From IMG/VR virus record IMGVR_UViG_3300027917_001949, positions 1-64,000 of that record: 64,000 nucleotides of DNA, one strand, 5' to 3'. Below the pieces are notes generated by a model, which saw only the letters and a program-made list of their open reading frames with translations, did not search any database and was not told the origin of the DNA. Source of the DNA: a virus. Below, in pieces: positions 23,356 to 32,334 of this stretch; the first letter of the stretch is position 1, and each line of letters opens with the position of its first letter. Made by a program: the position numbers and the translations under genes.

Positions 23356-26300
23356 ATGGCGTATGCTGATTACATGAACCCTGGTCAAGACCCGAGCACT
23401 TGGGCGGCTAGAGGAGCTTCGGCAACGAAAGAACTGAATAGGCAATTAAACGAAACGGTTGCTAGGTATGATGCTTTAGCAATCCGTCAAAACCAGTCTA
23501 CCAGAGAAATGGTAGCATTCACTGATGCCACTGGACGTGGTAGAATTACCATGGAAAACTTTGGTAGAACGTTTGATAATGCTACCAGAAAGGTTATTGT
23601 CTGGCAGTTCGCTATTCTAGCAGTCTACGGTGTGATGCGTAGGTTTGAAGAGGTTATCCAAATATGGAGAGACTTCGAAGTAACGCTTGCCAGAATTAGT
23701 ATCACCACCGGTGCAGTCGGTGACCGTCTTATGAATTTCTTCAAACAGACAGCCGACGTTGCTATCGAGTTTGGTGTGTCTATTGACCAAGCATTGACGG
23801 GTATGGACTTAGCTTTGAGAGCTACTGCCGGTATTGAAGGGAACGCTAAGAGGTCAGCCACCGCTGTTCAATTACTTCGAGATGCCTCTGTTCTAGCGAA
23901 TATTACTGGTATGCAGTATAGTCAATCTATTGATATTTTGGTTGGTTCTCTACGTCAGTCTGGTATGGAGCTAGACCAAGGTTTGAGATTACTTGATAAG
24001 TGGACTGCGGTTGCTAAGAATGCTGCTGTATCAGTTAGTGACCTGTCACAAGGTTTCGCTATCATGGCTGACGCTGGTCGGGCAGCAGGTCTTACTGTTG
24101 ACCAGATTAATGGTTTAATTGCTGCTTTGAGTGAGACCGTTACTCTTGGACCTGTTGAGATTGGTAACTCTATCAGAGCATTAATGTCAACGTTGTACAA
24201 TCCAGGTTCAATTCAGATTATGCAGAAATTTGGTGTAGCAGTTCGTGATACTACTGGTGAAGTTAGAAGTTTCTGGGACGTCATGGAACAACTATCTGCT
24301 ATGAGAATATCTGGTATTCTTGATGACTCTATCTGGTTGGAAATAGCTAAGGCGGCTGGTGCTGGTCAGAGACGTTACGCTCAGTTCTTGGCTTTGCTTA
24401 ACAACTTCTCAACTGCTATGAGAGTGGCTGGTATCAGTTCAAACGCTGAAGGTCAGGCACTTGATGCTAACCGCAAGATTGTTGATACGTTAACCAATTC
24501 ATTCGATAAGTTTACGGCTGCACAACGTAAGTTTGCATTTACGCTAGGTGACCAAACCGGAGCGATTAGTGACCTTTCCGGTGCATTGTTGAAGCTTACC
24601 AGATTCTTTGATGTGTTATCTGGTTCTGAGTTCAAGATTCTTGGTCTTAACCTGAGACTAACTGATACGTTTTACACCTTGGGTAGAGGTGTCATGTTCT
24701 TGGTTGGTACTCTTGCAGCATTAAAGGTTGCTTCCGTCGCAATGGGATGGTTTGGTGTTGCACCGAGGGTTGGTGCATTGCTTGGTGGAATGGCTGGACT
24801 ACCTAGTGCCACTATTGCCGGTACTGGAGCAGCTAGAACCGCTTTTGCGGCAGGTGGTTATACGTCAATGGCGGCGGGTCAGGCGGCAGGTATTGGTGTT
24901 ATTGCTCCAACACAAGCGATGCGTGCAGGTCTTCTTGGATTAACTGGATTATTACCTAGCTTCCTTAGAGATAGACTTCAGCAATCTTTAACCGGTGGTG
25001 CGTCATACAATCAGGCTACTGGTCGTTGGATGGGGTATCAACCGACTGGTAGATATGGTTTCGTACCTGCTCCACAGATAGCTGGTCAACCGGTAAGTGC
25101 TTTATCATGGGGAGGTATTGGTCAACGTCTAACCCAACCTGTTCGTGGTCTTGGTACTGCGATAGGTGCTCTTGGTGCAGGTGCACTAGCATACGGTGTG
25201 ACAAAAGAAGTTGAAGCTGGTCTTGGTGCGGCAGTTGGTACTGCTGTAGGTGGTTGGTTTGGTGGACCTGCTGGTATGGCTGTCGGTGGTGCATTTGGTA
25301 CATTGATTGGTCATACTATCGCTGATGCCATGATTTCAGATGAACAACGAATCAAAGACATGTTCACCAAAATATCTGAAGACTTTGGTATCAACGTTGG
25401 TGATAAAGTAGCAAAAGAACTTGAAAAAATATCACCGGAACAAGCTGGTAGATTAGCAGCGGCAGCATTCCCTGGAGAACGGCTAGCTGAAGCAGCACCG
25501 TTTTGGGCTCGACTATCACGTGGTGGTTTAGCTCTTGGTGGACCTTTAAGTCAACCCAATGCACTTAGTTTTACCGCACCTTGGGTTCAAAGACCTGGTG
25601 AGAGGGAGTGGACTGAGGGTCTTGGTGCATTACCAGCGTTGAATCAAGCACTTCTTGATGGTGTTATTACTGTTGAGGAATATAGAGATGCTCTCGGTGA
25701 AACCCGAGTTAAATGGGAAGAGTTATCAGATGCAGCTAAAGCATATATGACCGTTGTTGAGATACAGCGTCACGGACTTGCATCTCCAGAGATGATAGCA
25801 CAAGCAGAAGCGTATGCTCAGGCTGTTCGTGAGATGGAAGAACGTGCTAGAGCACTAGCAGAAATAAATAGTAGATACGCTGACTCTCAGGACAGAATCA
25901 AGACGCTGATGACCGATGTTGGTGCAGCAATTGAAGGTGTCTCACTAAAGGAGTGGGAGCAGACCGAGATTCAGAGGTTATTACAGAAACAGATGAGAAT
26001 GACTTCTGACGAGTTCCAAGCATGGTACGATGTTCTTTTGGGTGCTTCATACGGTTATGCTTCTCACCTTGAATCTATTGAACGATTAACTCCATTACTA
26101 TCACAATATGGACTAACATTAAATGCTATCCCAGAGGATAAGTGGTTAGCTATCCAAAAATGGGACACAACGTTAGCAACACGTATTGTCGAAACAGCGC
26201 AAACGTTGACGACCCTAACCGATGAGATTGATAGGTTCGGCGTTAACTTTGCTGACATGTTAGAACTTGCCGGTGTCGAAGGAACAATCGATGACATTGA

Positions 26301-27216
26301 CCGTGTTCGTGATGCTTTGCAGGAATTGTTTACTACTACTGGTGAAGAGAAGTATGGTGAAGCTCTTTCTGAGATTGACCAATATATGGCTGACATTCTA
26401 CAGAAAGATATTGAAGCTAGACGATTTGGTACGCTTACTCAAGCTGGTGCTCAGTACCAACGTCCAACAGAAGTACGACTTGTTGATACTGAAGAACTTG
26501 AAGCATATACACAGCAGTTGGGTAGACTACCTGCATTAACGCAGCTTGCAGAATCTCTTGGTAAGTTTGATACTTCTGTCCTTACTTTGGTTGACCCTAT
26601 AACTGGGCAGACACTAAGGATGGAAGAAAACACCCTTGCAATGCAGATGTTGGGGCAATTCGTAAAAGATAATACAGATGCTGTCAAGATGCTCGAAGCT
26701 ACCTATAATCTACCAGGATGGTATCAAGAACCTAACAGATTTTGGGCAATGAGAAGTCTTGGCGGTGATTATGGTGGCTTTGGACCTCAGCAAAAGGATT
26801 GGTGGGATAAGTGGGCTAGTTTTTTGGCACAGGGTGAAGCTGAATCTAGTGCTGTCACAGACTTTATTACAAGAGCTACTGCTACCCAGACCGAACCTAT
26901 TACCTATCAAGAATCACCTGTTACCAGTTTACCGAGTGGAGTGACAACTTATGGGGCTGTTGGTAAGGAATCTCCATTGGAGACGACTCCTACTATATCT
27001 GATACCAACGTTATATTAGGTAATTCTTATAGAGTGTTAGTTGATTCACAGCAATATTTGTCAAGCATTAATCTGGGTATTCAGGGACTACGAGATGAGA
27101 TACGGGCATTGCGTGCCGTGTTCAGTGGTTCTGAGCCAATACCGACTACATCAGAACTAGTCGCAGCAGCTAGAGCAGGTGTGGTGGGTATCGGTTATTC
27201 AATAGGGGGAAGATAA
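23356..27216 (+). CDS. Tail tape measure protein
   Basis: 1286 aa. It sets tail length and passes into the host envelope during DNA ejection. The N-terminal part is helical with NRQLNETVARYDALAIRQNQ, followed by a hydrophobic segment (VIVWQFAILAVYGVM) near residues 75-90 and a TP901-type minor tail region (GAVGDRLMNFFKQTADVAIEF, GLTVDQINGLIAALSETV). Further hydrophobic and Gly/Ala-rich segments occur near residues 440-475 and 600-655 (AVGTAVGGWFGGPAGMAVGG), then a long helical region. At about 0.15 nm per residue the tail would be near 190 nm. It follows the frameshifting chaperones as expected. Confidence 0.92.
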   Translation: MAYADYMNPGQDPSTWAARGASATKELNRQLNETVARYDALAIRQNQSTREMVAFTDATGRGRITMENFGRTFDNATRKVIVWQFAILAVYGVMRRFEEVIQIWRDFEVTLARISITTGAVGDRLMNFFKQTADVAIEFGVSIDQALTGMDLALRATAGIEGNAKRSATAVQLLRDASVLANITGMQYSQSIDILVGSLRQSGMELDQGLRLLDKWTAVAKNAAVSVSDLSQGFAIMADAGRAAGLTVDQINGLIAALSETVTLGPVEIGNSIRALMSTLYNPGSIQIMQKFGVAVRDTTGEVRSFWDVMEQLSAMRISGILDDSIWLEIAKAAGAGQRRYAQFLALLNNFSTAMRVAGISSNAEGQALDANRKIVDTLTNSFDKFTAAQRKFAFTLGDQTGAISDLSGALLKLTRFFDVLSGSEFKILGLNLRLTDTFYTLGRGVMFLVGTLAALKVASVAMGWFGVAPRVGALLGGMAGLPSATIAGTGAARTAFAAGGYTSMAAGQAAGIGVIAPTQAMRAGLLGLTGLLPSFLRDRLQQSLTGGASYNQATGRWMGYQPTGRYGFVPAPQIAGQPVSALSWGGIGQRLTQPVRGLGTAIGALGAGALAYGVTKEVEAGLGAAVGTAVGGWFGGPAGMAVGGAFGTLIGHTIADAMISDEQRIKDMFTKISEDFGINVGDKVAKELEKISPEQAGRLAAAAFPGERLAEAAPFWARLSRGGLALGGPLSQPNALSFTAPWVQRPGEREWTEGLGALPALNQALLDGVITVEEYRDALGETRVKWEELSDAAKAYMTVVEIQRHGLASPEMIAQAEAYAQAVREMEERARALAEINSRYADSQDRIKTLMTDVGAAIEGVSLKEWEQTEIQRLLQKQMRMTSDEFQAWYDVLLGASYGYASHLESIERLTPLLSQYGLTLNAIPEDKWLAIQKWDTTLATRIVETAQTLTTLTDEIDRFGVNFADMLELAGVEGTIDDIDRVRDALQELFTTTGEEKYGEALSEIDQYMADILQKDIEARRFGTLTQAGAQYQRPTEVRLVDTEELEAYTQQLGRLPALTQLAESLGKFDTSVLTLVDPITGQTLRMEENTLAMQMLGQFVKDNTDAVKMLEATYNLPGWYQEPNRFWAMRSLGGDYGGFGPQQKDWWDKWASFLAQGEAESSAVTDFITRATATQTEPITYQESPVTSLPSGVTTYGAVGKESPLETTPTISDTNVILGNSYRVLVDSQQYLSSINLGIQGLRDEIRALRAVFSGSEPIPTTSELVAAARAGVVGIGYSIGGR

Positions 27217-27219
27217 GAA

Positions 27220-27621
27220 ATGACGTCAGTAACAAGATGGATTTTTGACAACGGTGGCACGTATCATTACTTGTTTCCACGTAACCCAAATAGAATTGCC
27301 GGTGATACTGGTTGGAGGTTCAATCCAAAATTGAATATCCTAGACGTTCTTGGTGCAAACACACCAACGATACAGGTAGACGGGTTTAGTGGTGCACAGC
27401 GTACGATTAAGTTTACTGCAATTACTGGTACTATGATGCGTAAGTTACGTGAGTTTTGGTTACGTCAAGCAGTGATTTATAATTGTCGTGACCACCTGTC
27501 ATCAGAGTTTGATTGCTTTATTGTTGATTTTAATGCTGTCTTTCATCCTACTACTGGTAGTTTTCCAGGTTCTGGTGAAGATACGTATGATTTAGAAGTA
27601 ACTCTTTTGAAGATGGGATAA
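27220..27621 (+). CDS. Putative distal tail protein or small baseplate protein
   Basis: A 133-aa protein between tape measure and baseplate hub. It is beta-rich (TYHYLFPRNPNRIAGDTGWR, IKFTAITGTMMRKLREFW) and ends LEVTLLKMG, a pattern usual for Dit-N-like or tail-tip adaptor proteins. It starts three bases after the tape-measure stop region. The specific family is uncertain; position is the main argument. Confidence 0.55.
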   Translation: MTSVTRWIFDNGGTYHYLFPRNPNRIAGDTGWRFNPKLNILDVLGANTPTIQVDGFSGAQRTIKFTAITGTMMRKLREFWLRQAVIYNCRDHLSSEFDCFIVDFNAVFHPTTGSFPGSGEDTYDLEVTLLKMG

Positions 27622-27622
27622 C

Positions 27623-29221
27623 ATGGGTATTGCTGAAGAATATGTAAAGAAAGTTAAGACACCTCTTATAAAGGTGTGGCTAACTGTGTTCGGTGAAGGC
27701 ATAAAACCTGGTGTTGATGTGTGGGGGTATAGTTATTATCCCCAAGTAGTTAGTTGTGACATTAATGCTAGTTTAGACCAAGGAAGCACAACTTGTACAT
27801 TAATACTTGTTCCACCACGTGATTATGCTGGTAATGTTATACAAATTCCTCCGATGACCAGAGTGTTAGTTCAACAAGGATGGAACAACACCTCTACGTA
27901 TAGGGTTACTTTTCACGGGTTTGTTGACGATGTCGATTATTCGAATGCACCAGAGACATTTAGACTTGAATGTCGTGACTTACTAAAACTTGCTCAGGAT
28001 AACTACTTGATAAAGTCTAACAGATTAGTCTATTCCGCAGTCGCTGATGAAAGTGAGTTGGACGAGGATGATAACCCGATGGGTGGTCAACCAATTGAGG
28101 ACAGACAAGCTCAAGTTATCTTAACCGATTTGTTAACTGGGTGCGGTATTCCCGAGAGATTTTTACATCTTGACTTTCCAGAGTATCCTGCATCTGGGGC
28201 AATAATCATAGGTAATTACGCTACTGCCGTATTCGAGTACGAAACAGCGTTAGATGCGTGTATGAGAATTTGCGACCTTGTCGGGTATCGTATATGGGCT
28301 GATAAGACAGGAAACATACAGTGTCGTGAGGTTAGACCGATTGCTGGTCCGTTGGAGTCACAGACATACCAAAGTCAACTTGAAACGTATAGTAGTGGTG
28401 ATTCGTGGACAACTGTAAGAACCGGTAACTTGTTAGGAGTATCAACTCAGGTAGACGATGACTTGCGTAATTGGATTGAGGTCATTGGATGGGACGTTAA
28501 GGCAACGGTTGCTGGTGAGTCAGATTATGTACCATCTCCACCGACGTATAGACGAGCAGAAGTTCGCTCATATTTATTAGACACACAAGAACTGTGTGAT
28601 GCGGTGGCTTTAAGAATCTATGGTGACCTCAATAGACTAAGATATACCGCTACTGCCAGAATTGAAGGAGACCCACGTATTGAGATAGGTCAGACCATCG
28701 CAGTGTATGATGAGTTTGCCACTGGAGAAGAGACAAGATACTTTGTAGCTGGTTATACAAGTACTTTATCACGTGGTCAGTGGACAATGGATTTACAGTT
28801 AGTTGGTGGTATCGGCACTGGTTCAGAACCTCTTAGTAATTTAGCTCCACATGCGTCATTCCTAACATCGGTGGAACAGGAGAAACTTGTCAACGGCAGT
28901 ACTATAGTTGAACTTCACTGTGACGCTTCAACTTCGTACGATACTGATGGTGATATTGAGGACATGACCTATAAGTGGACTGTCTCTGGGTTTGAGGATA
29001 GAGATACCGTTCAGACTACCTATGTAGTGTCAGGTATATCTTCAATTGATGTCACATTGGAAGTAACTGATGGTGGTGAACCACCGTTATCCGATTCAGT
29101 TACTCACACTGTTGATTTAACGGCTAATGTCATTCAGAGAACAATATTTGCCGTCACAAGTGATAAAGTATGGTATACCCAAGACGGTGGTTTTAATTGG
29201 GATTCAAGGAGTATTTATTAA
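27623..29221 (+). CDS. Baseplate hub protein with PKD domain and terminal Asp-box
   Basis: 532 aa. Residues about 1-390 follow the gp27/gpD-like hub pattern: an OB-like start (PLIKVWLTVFGEGI), TFHGFVDDVDYSNAPETFRLE, a helix-rich insert (ETALDACMRICDLVGYRIWAD) and the closing barrel (IEIGQTIAVYDEFATGEE). Residues about 404-500 are a PKD-type Ig domain (VELHCDASTSYDTDGDIEDM, YKWTVSG). The last residues, KVWYTQDGGFNWDS, form one Asp-box (S/T-x-D-x-G-x-x-W) blade that ends abruptly. The next two genes carry further Asp-boxes, so this end looks like the first blade of a divided propeller. Confidence 0.75.
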   Translation: MGIAEEYVKKVKTPLIKVWLTVFGEGIKPGVDVWGYSYYPQVVSCDINASLDQGSTTCTLILVPPRDYAGNVIQIPPMTRVLVQQGWNNTSTYRVTFHGFVDDVDYSNAPETFRLECRDLLKLAQDNYLIKSNRLVYSAVADESELDEDDNPMGGQPIEDRQAQVILTDLLTGCGIPERFLHLDFPEYPASGAIIIGNYATAVFEYETALDACMRICDLVGYRIWADKTGNIQCREVRPIAGPLESQTYQSQLETYSSGDSWTTVRTGNLLGVSTQVDDDLRNWIEVIGWDVKATVAGESDYVPSPPTYRRAEVRSYLLDTQELCDAVALRIYGDLNRLRYTATARIEGDPRIEIGQTIAVYDEFATGEETRYFVAGYTSTLSRGQWTMDLQLVGGIGTGSEPLSNLAPHASFLTSVEQEKLVNGSTIVELHCDASTSYDTDGDIEDMTYKWTVSGFEDRDTVQTTYVVSGISSIDVTLEVTDGGEPPLSDSVTHTVDLTANVIQRTIFAVTSDKVWYTQDGGFNWDSRSIY

Positions 29222-30439
29222 ATGGCTGATGTAGTATGGTGGATTGACCCACCTAAAAACATAAGTGGTGGTGGTTACATAACGGAAAAATTGATGGACG
29301 ATGAGGTTGACGAAGTAAACACCAGTAATTACTATGTTCCCGTCGGTTTTGTGTGCGAAAAACAAAATGGTTTTCCTCTTGATTTAATAACGGACGCTTA
29401 CGAAAACTGGGAGCATAATGGTTATATTAGGTTCGATATTCCGACATATGTGTCAGCGTCAGGTTTCAGTAACGCATCTTTGTACCTTAGAATGGCTAGT
29501 TACGAGTTAGCAATGAACGATACACTAGATGACATGGCTGTTGACGTATGGTCTAGGGGTGAACTTGACCCTACTGACTTTCCATGGTCAACGTTACAAT
29601 CTGATGATTGGGAGTTTGGTGAGTACACTAAAGAGCTATACAGTTCTGATGATTTCGACACGCTAATCGCTACATTTGAATCTGAGGGTTCGTTTTGGAT
29701 TGGTCCGATAGACGTTACTGATGCTTTTGAGGACGCTATTGACAACGGTTGGGACAGAGTTGGTATACGTCTTGTTCCAAGCAAGTTTTGTCCTGATGAT
29801 TGGAGTTATGCTAATCGACCAACTGATTATGACCAGAAAGCTCTGATTAGATTTTATGGTCCTTCGTATAATGGTGCACCCATAGCCTTGGTCGCAGCAC
29901 CAAGCGGGTTTGCAACTGCTTCATGTTACCCATGTCCGTGGGTAGCAATTACGTATACACCTACGGTATCTGGGTTATCATTACCAGAACAGGGAGAACC
30001 TGGTGAAGACGCTACTCCAGCATCTGGTCAAGCAATGATAACATGTGTGGCTGCTGATAGTAAAGCTAGGAGTGCGCTTATTGGTTCAGACACTGGAAGT
30101 TTGTGGTATTGTTGGGATGGCGGAGATACTTGGACTAAGGTTCATGAGTTTGATTCTGCTGTAACTGCAATATGGATGGACCCAACAATAAACTTTATTG
30201 ATTATCCAACTACTCAGGTTACTTGGGTCGGTTGTGCGGACGGTAAAGTCTTTAAGAGCGTAAATTCATTACAGTCTTGGTATGAGGTCATGGATAGTAT
30301 ATATAGTATTATTGAGATACAGGGCAGTGAGGTTAATCCAAATAGGGTGGCGGTTGCAGTGAGCAGTGGTATTTATATAACGCTGGACGGTGGTGAGAAT
30401 TGGAGTATGCCACTAACACGACCTACATTGGGAGAATAG
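29222..30439 (+). CDS. Tail protein: jelly-roll domain plus Asp-box propeller part
   Basis: 405 aa, ATG directly after the hub stop. Residues about 1-225 resemble DNRLRE-type beta jelly-rolls (YIRFDIPTYVSASGFSNASL, WIGPIDVTDAFEDAIDNGWD, KALIRFYGP). Residues about 275-400 contain Asp-box blades: LWYCWDGGDTWTKV, KVFKSVNSLQSWYEV and IYITLDGGENWSMP. A collagen-like GEPGEDATP linker joins the two parts. Probably part of the tail-tip adhesin complex with its neighbours. Confidence 0.65.
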   Translation: MADVVWWIDPPKNISGGGYITEKLMDDEVDEVNTSNYYVPVGFVCEKQNGFPLDLITDAYENWEHNGYIRFDIPTYVSASGFSNASLYLRMASYELAMNDTLDDMAVDVWSRGELDPTDFPWSTLQSDDWEFGEYTKELYSSDDFDTLIATFESEGSFWIGPIDVTDAFEDAIDNGWDRVGIRLVPSKFCPDDWSYANRPTDYDQKALIRFYGPSYNGAPIALVAAPSGFATASCYPCPWVAITYTPTVSGLSLPEQGEPGEDATPASGQAMITCVAADSKARSALIGSDTGSLWYCWDGGDTWTKVHEFDSAVTAIWMDPTINFIDYPTTQVTWVGCADGKVFKSVNSLQSWYEVMDSIYSIIEIQGSEVNPNRVAVAVSSGIYITLDGGENWSMPLTRPTLGE

Positions 30440-30445
30440 TAAAAA

Positions 30446-31879
30446 ATGGCTATAAATTGGGTGAAAATACATTCAAGAATACGTGGAAGAGATGAGTATA
30501 TCTTTAACAATGCCGAGCGTTTAGGATTCTATAATTTTTCAACATCACAATACCAGACAGTATACGCACCCGATGACTTGATATGGAGGAATTATTCTGT
30601 AACATTTTATACCAATCCGTATACCGGAAATCCGTGGCAGTCATTAGAAGAACTAGAATCATATGTGGTTTATTTTGCAATTCTTGGTGATAATAGGTCT
30701 AATTGGAATATAGGGTCATCTAATACGTACATCTGGCTTGAGGTAAGTACAACTGCGGGTACAGTGATATATTATGTGTATGATAACCCATCACACTTTA
30801 CAGCTAATATAGTCGGTGGTCCTCCTGCGGCTGATGCCCTTTCTGACTACGATGCGGCAGATACTGCTAGGTATTGCATATGGTATGGTACTACCGCAGG
30901 TCCATCATGGGCATGGGGGTATGCCGCACTTACTAGAGCGACACCAACGTGTTTACCGCTTCAAGGTATTTTCGTATCTGGTGACGAAATACAAGCTGTC
31001 TTTACTGCGTCCGGTTATACTGCTGTTTATAGAAGTCCTGATTTTGGTACGACATGGTATCCACCTGCTTCAGGTGTCTCAACGCAACAAATTAGTGCAT
31101 ATGACATTGGTTTTAACCCACGTAACCCCCAGAATTCAATACTTGGTGGTGATGGGGTTGTTTACAAATTCGCAAGTGAGTCTGAGGGGGAGTATACGTA
31201 CGAGTCTGGTGATTCATTAAATGGTATAGTAACAAACATATCTGTTGACTTGGATGAAGGTCAATTAGCTCTGTTATCATCAGGTGAGGGGTTGTATAAG
31301 ACTACTGATTGGGGAAATACAGTTCACTTGTTGTTAGATGAACCAGTTATTGATGCAGCATTTGGTGGAACTGAGATGGCAGACCAACCAGAGATATATG
31401 AGTTAAACCCTACCGGTGATGGTGATTACAGAGAGTTAGGAATATCACCAAATACACCTCTATCTCACTATGATAAAGTTGATGATGAGGATTCAAAGAG
31501 ATGTCAGAATTTATTACAAGGTATTGGTGGTAACGATGCGTGGGGTGGAGTAGGTCGTTTAGCGGATACGTACTTCTTCACAGGAGTTACCGGAGACGGT
31601 ACTATCAGTAGTGTCACTGTTCATGCTGTGTTTGGTGGTTATGGTGACAGTTTGTCACGTAATTTTATACTTAGACTAAATGGTGGTAATTACTTTAGTG
31701 GATATGCAACGGTAGACCTTGAAGAGGATGTGTATTACACTTGGGACACAAATCCAGCTACCGCTAGTGGTTGGCAGGTTTCCGAGTTACAGAATGGGAC
31801 ATTCCAAGCTGGTGCAATTATTGCGGATGAAGATTACTGTTGGATTAATAGAATTTGGATAGAGGTAGATTGGGTATGA
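30446..31879 (+). CDS. Tail protein with Asp-box propeller part and C-terminal jelly-roll
   Basis: 477 aa. The N-terminal 175 residues are an unrecognised beta domain (YIFNNAERLGFYNFSTSQYQ). Residues about 175-315 continue the Asp-box series: VYRSPDFGTTWYPP, a degenerate unit with VVYKFASESEGEYTYESG, and LYKTTDWGNTVHLL. The C-terminal 160 residues (ELNPTGDGDYRELG, SVTVHAVFGGYGD, IWIEVDWV) are a jelly-roll seen in other phage tail proteins. Its stop overlaps the next start (ATGA). Likely an adhesin working with the two upstream gene products. Confidence 0.6.
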   Translation: MAINWVKIHSRIRGRDEYIFNNAERLGFYNFSTSQYQTVYAPDDLIWRNYSVTFYTNPYTGNPWQSLEELESYVVYFAILGDNRSNWNIGSSNTYIWLEVSTTAGTVIYYVYDNPSHFTANIVGGPPAADALSDYDAADTARYCIWYGTTAGPSWAWGYAALTRATPTCLPLQGIFVSGDEIQAVFTASGYTAVYRSPDFGTTWYPPASGVSTQQISAYDIGFNPRNPQNSILGGDGVVYKFASESEGEYTYESGDSLNGIVTNISVDLDEGQLALLSSGEGLYKTTDWGNTVHLLLDEPVIDAAFGGTEMADQPEIYELNPTGDGDYRELGISPNTPLSHYDKVDDEDSKRCQNLLQGIGGNDAWGGVGRLADTYFFTGVTGDGTISSVTVHAVFGGYGDSLSRNFILRLNGGNYFSGYATVDLEEDVYYTWDTNPATASGWQVSELQNGTFQAGAIIADEDYCWINRIWIEVDWV

Positions 31880-32334
31880 TAAGTAGACGAGATGCACGAG
31901 AGATTGTCGAGTTAGTCGTAAGGGAAGTAAGGAAAAGAAGTTCACCGTATGTGACGGATGGTAAAGTTGACCTTACGAAAGCGGTATCTGCCCCTGCAAC
32001 CGGTACTCCAAATACTGGTGGTGTAATTGCTGACAATGCTATATATAACCGTCATATTGCCGAGGATGCCGCAATTGATATTGAAAAGATTGACTACGCT
32101 GATATAGCCTTGTCATTTCTTACGCTACTTGATACTCCTACGTCTTATGTCGGACAACATGACCAAGTCGCAACTGTTAATCCAGAAGAAAACGGTTTAA
32201 TATTTAAACCAATTGATTATTTAGAGGGTGGGTATTTCACATCCAGTTACTCTGGTGCTGTTACCACGAACTTAACAGAGGTCGAAGCCGGTTCATTCAA
32301 CGAAAACCTAATCCTTAACGGAGGAACTTTTTAA
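31876..32334 (+). CDS. Fibre-connecting tail protein
   Basis: 152 aa from ATG 31876, overlapping the previous stop; the upstream TTG is rejected. The helical N-terminus (RRDAREIVELVVREVRKRSS) is likely a coiled-coil attachment. The C-terminal half holds LLDTPTSYVGQHDQVATVNP, the same ~30-residue unit found three times in the next gene. It therefore belongs to the fibre system, perhaps as the adaptor. Its stop overlaps the ATG of the fibre gene. Confidence 0.55.
   Translation: MISRRDAREIVELVVREVRKRSSPYVTDGKVDLTKAVSAPATGTPNTGGVIADNAIYNRHIAEDAAIDIEKIDYADIALSFLTLLDTPTSYVGQHDQVATVNPEENGLIFKPIDYLEGGYFTSSYSGAVTTNLTEVEAGSFNENLILNGGTF

Noticed and set aside
24728-25303. Leu-, Gln- and His-rich frames overlapping the tape measure gene
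   Set aside because: Biased shadow frames caused by the Gly/Ala/Thr codons of the tape measure gene.
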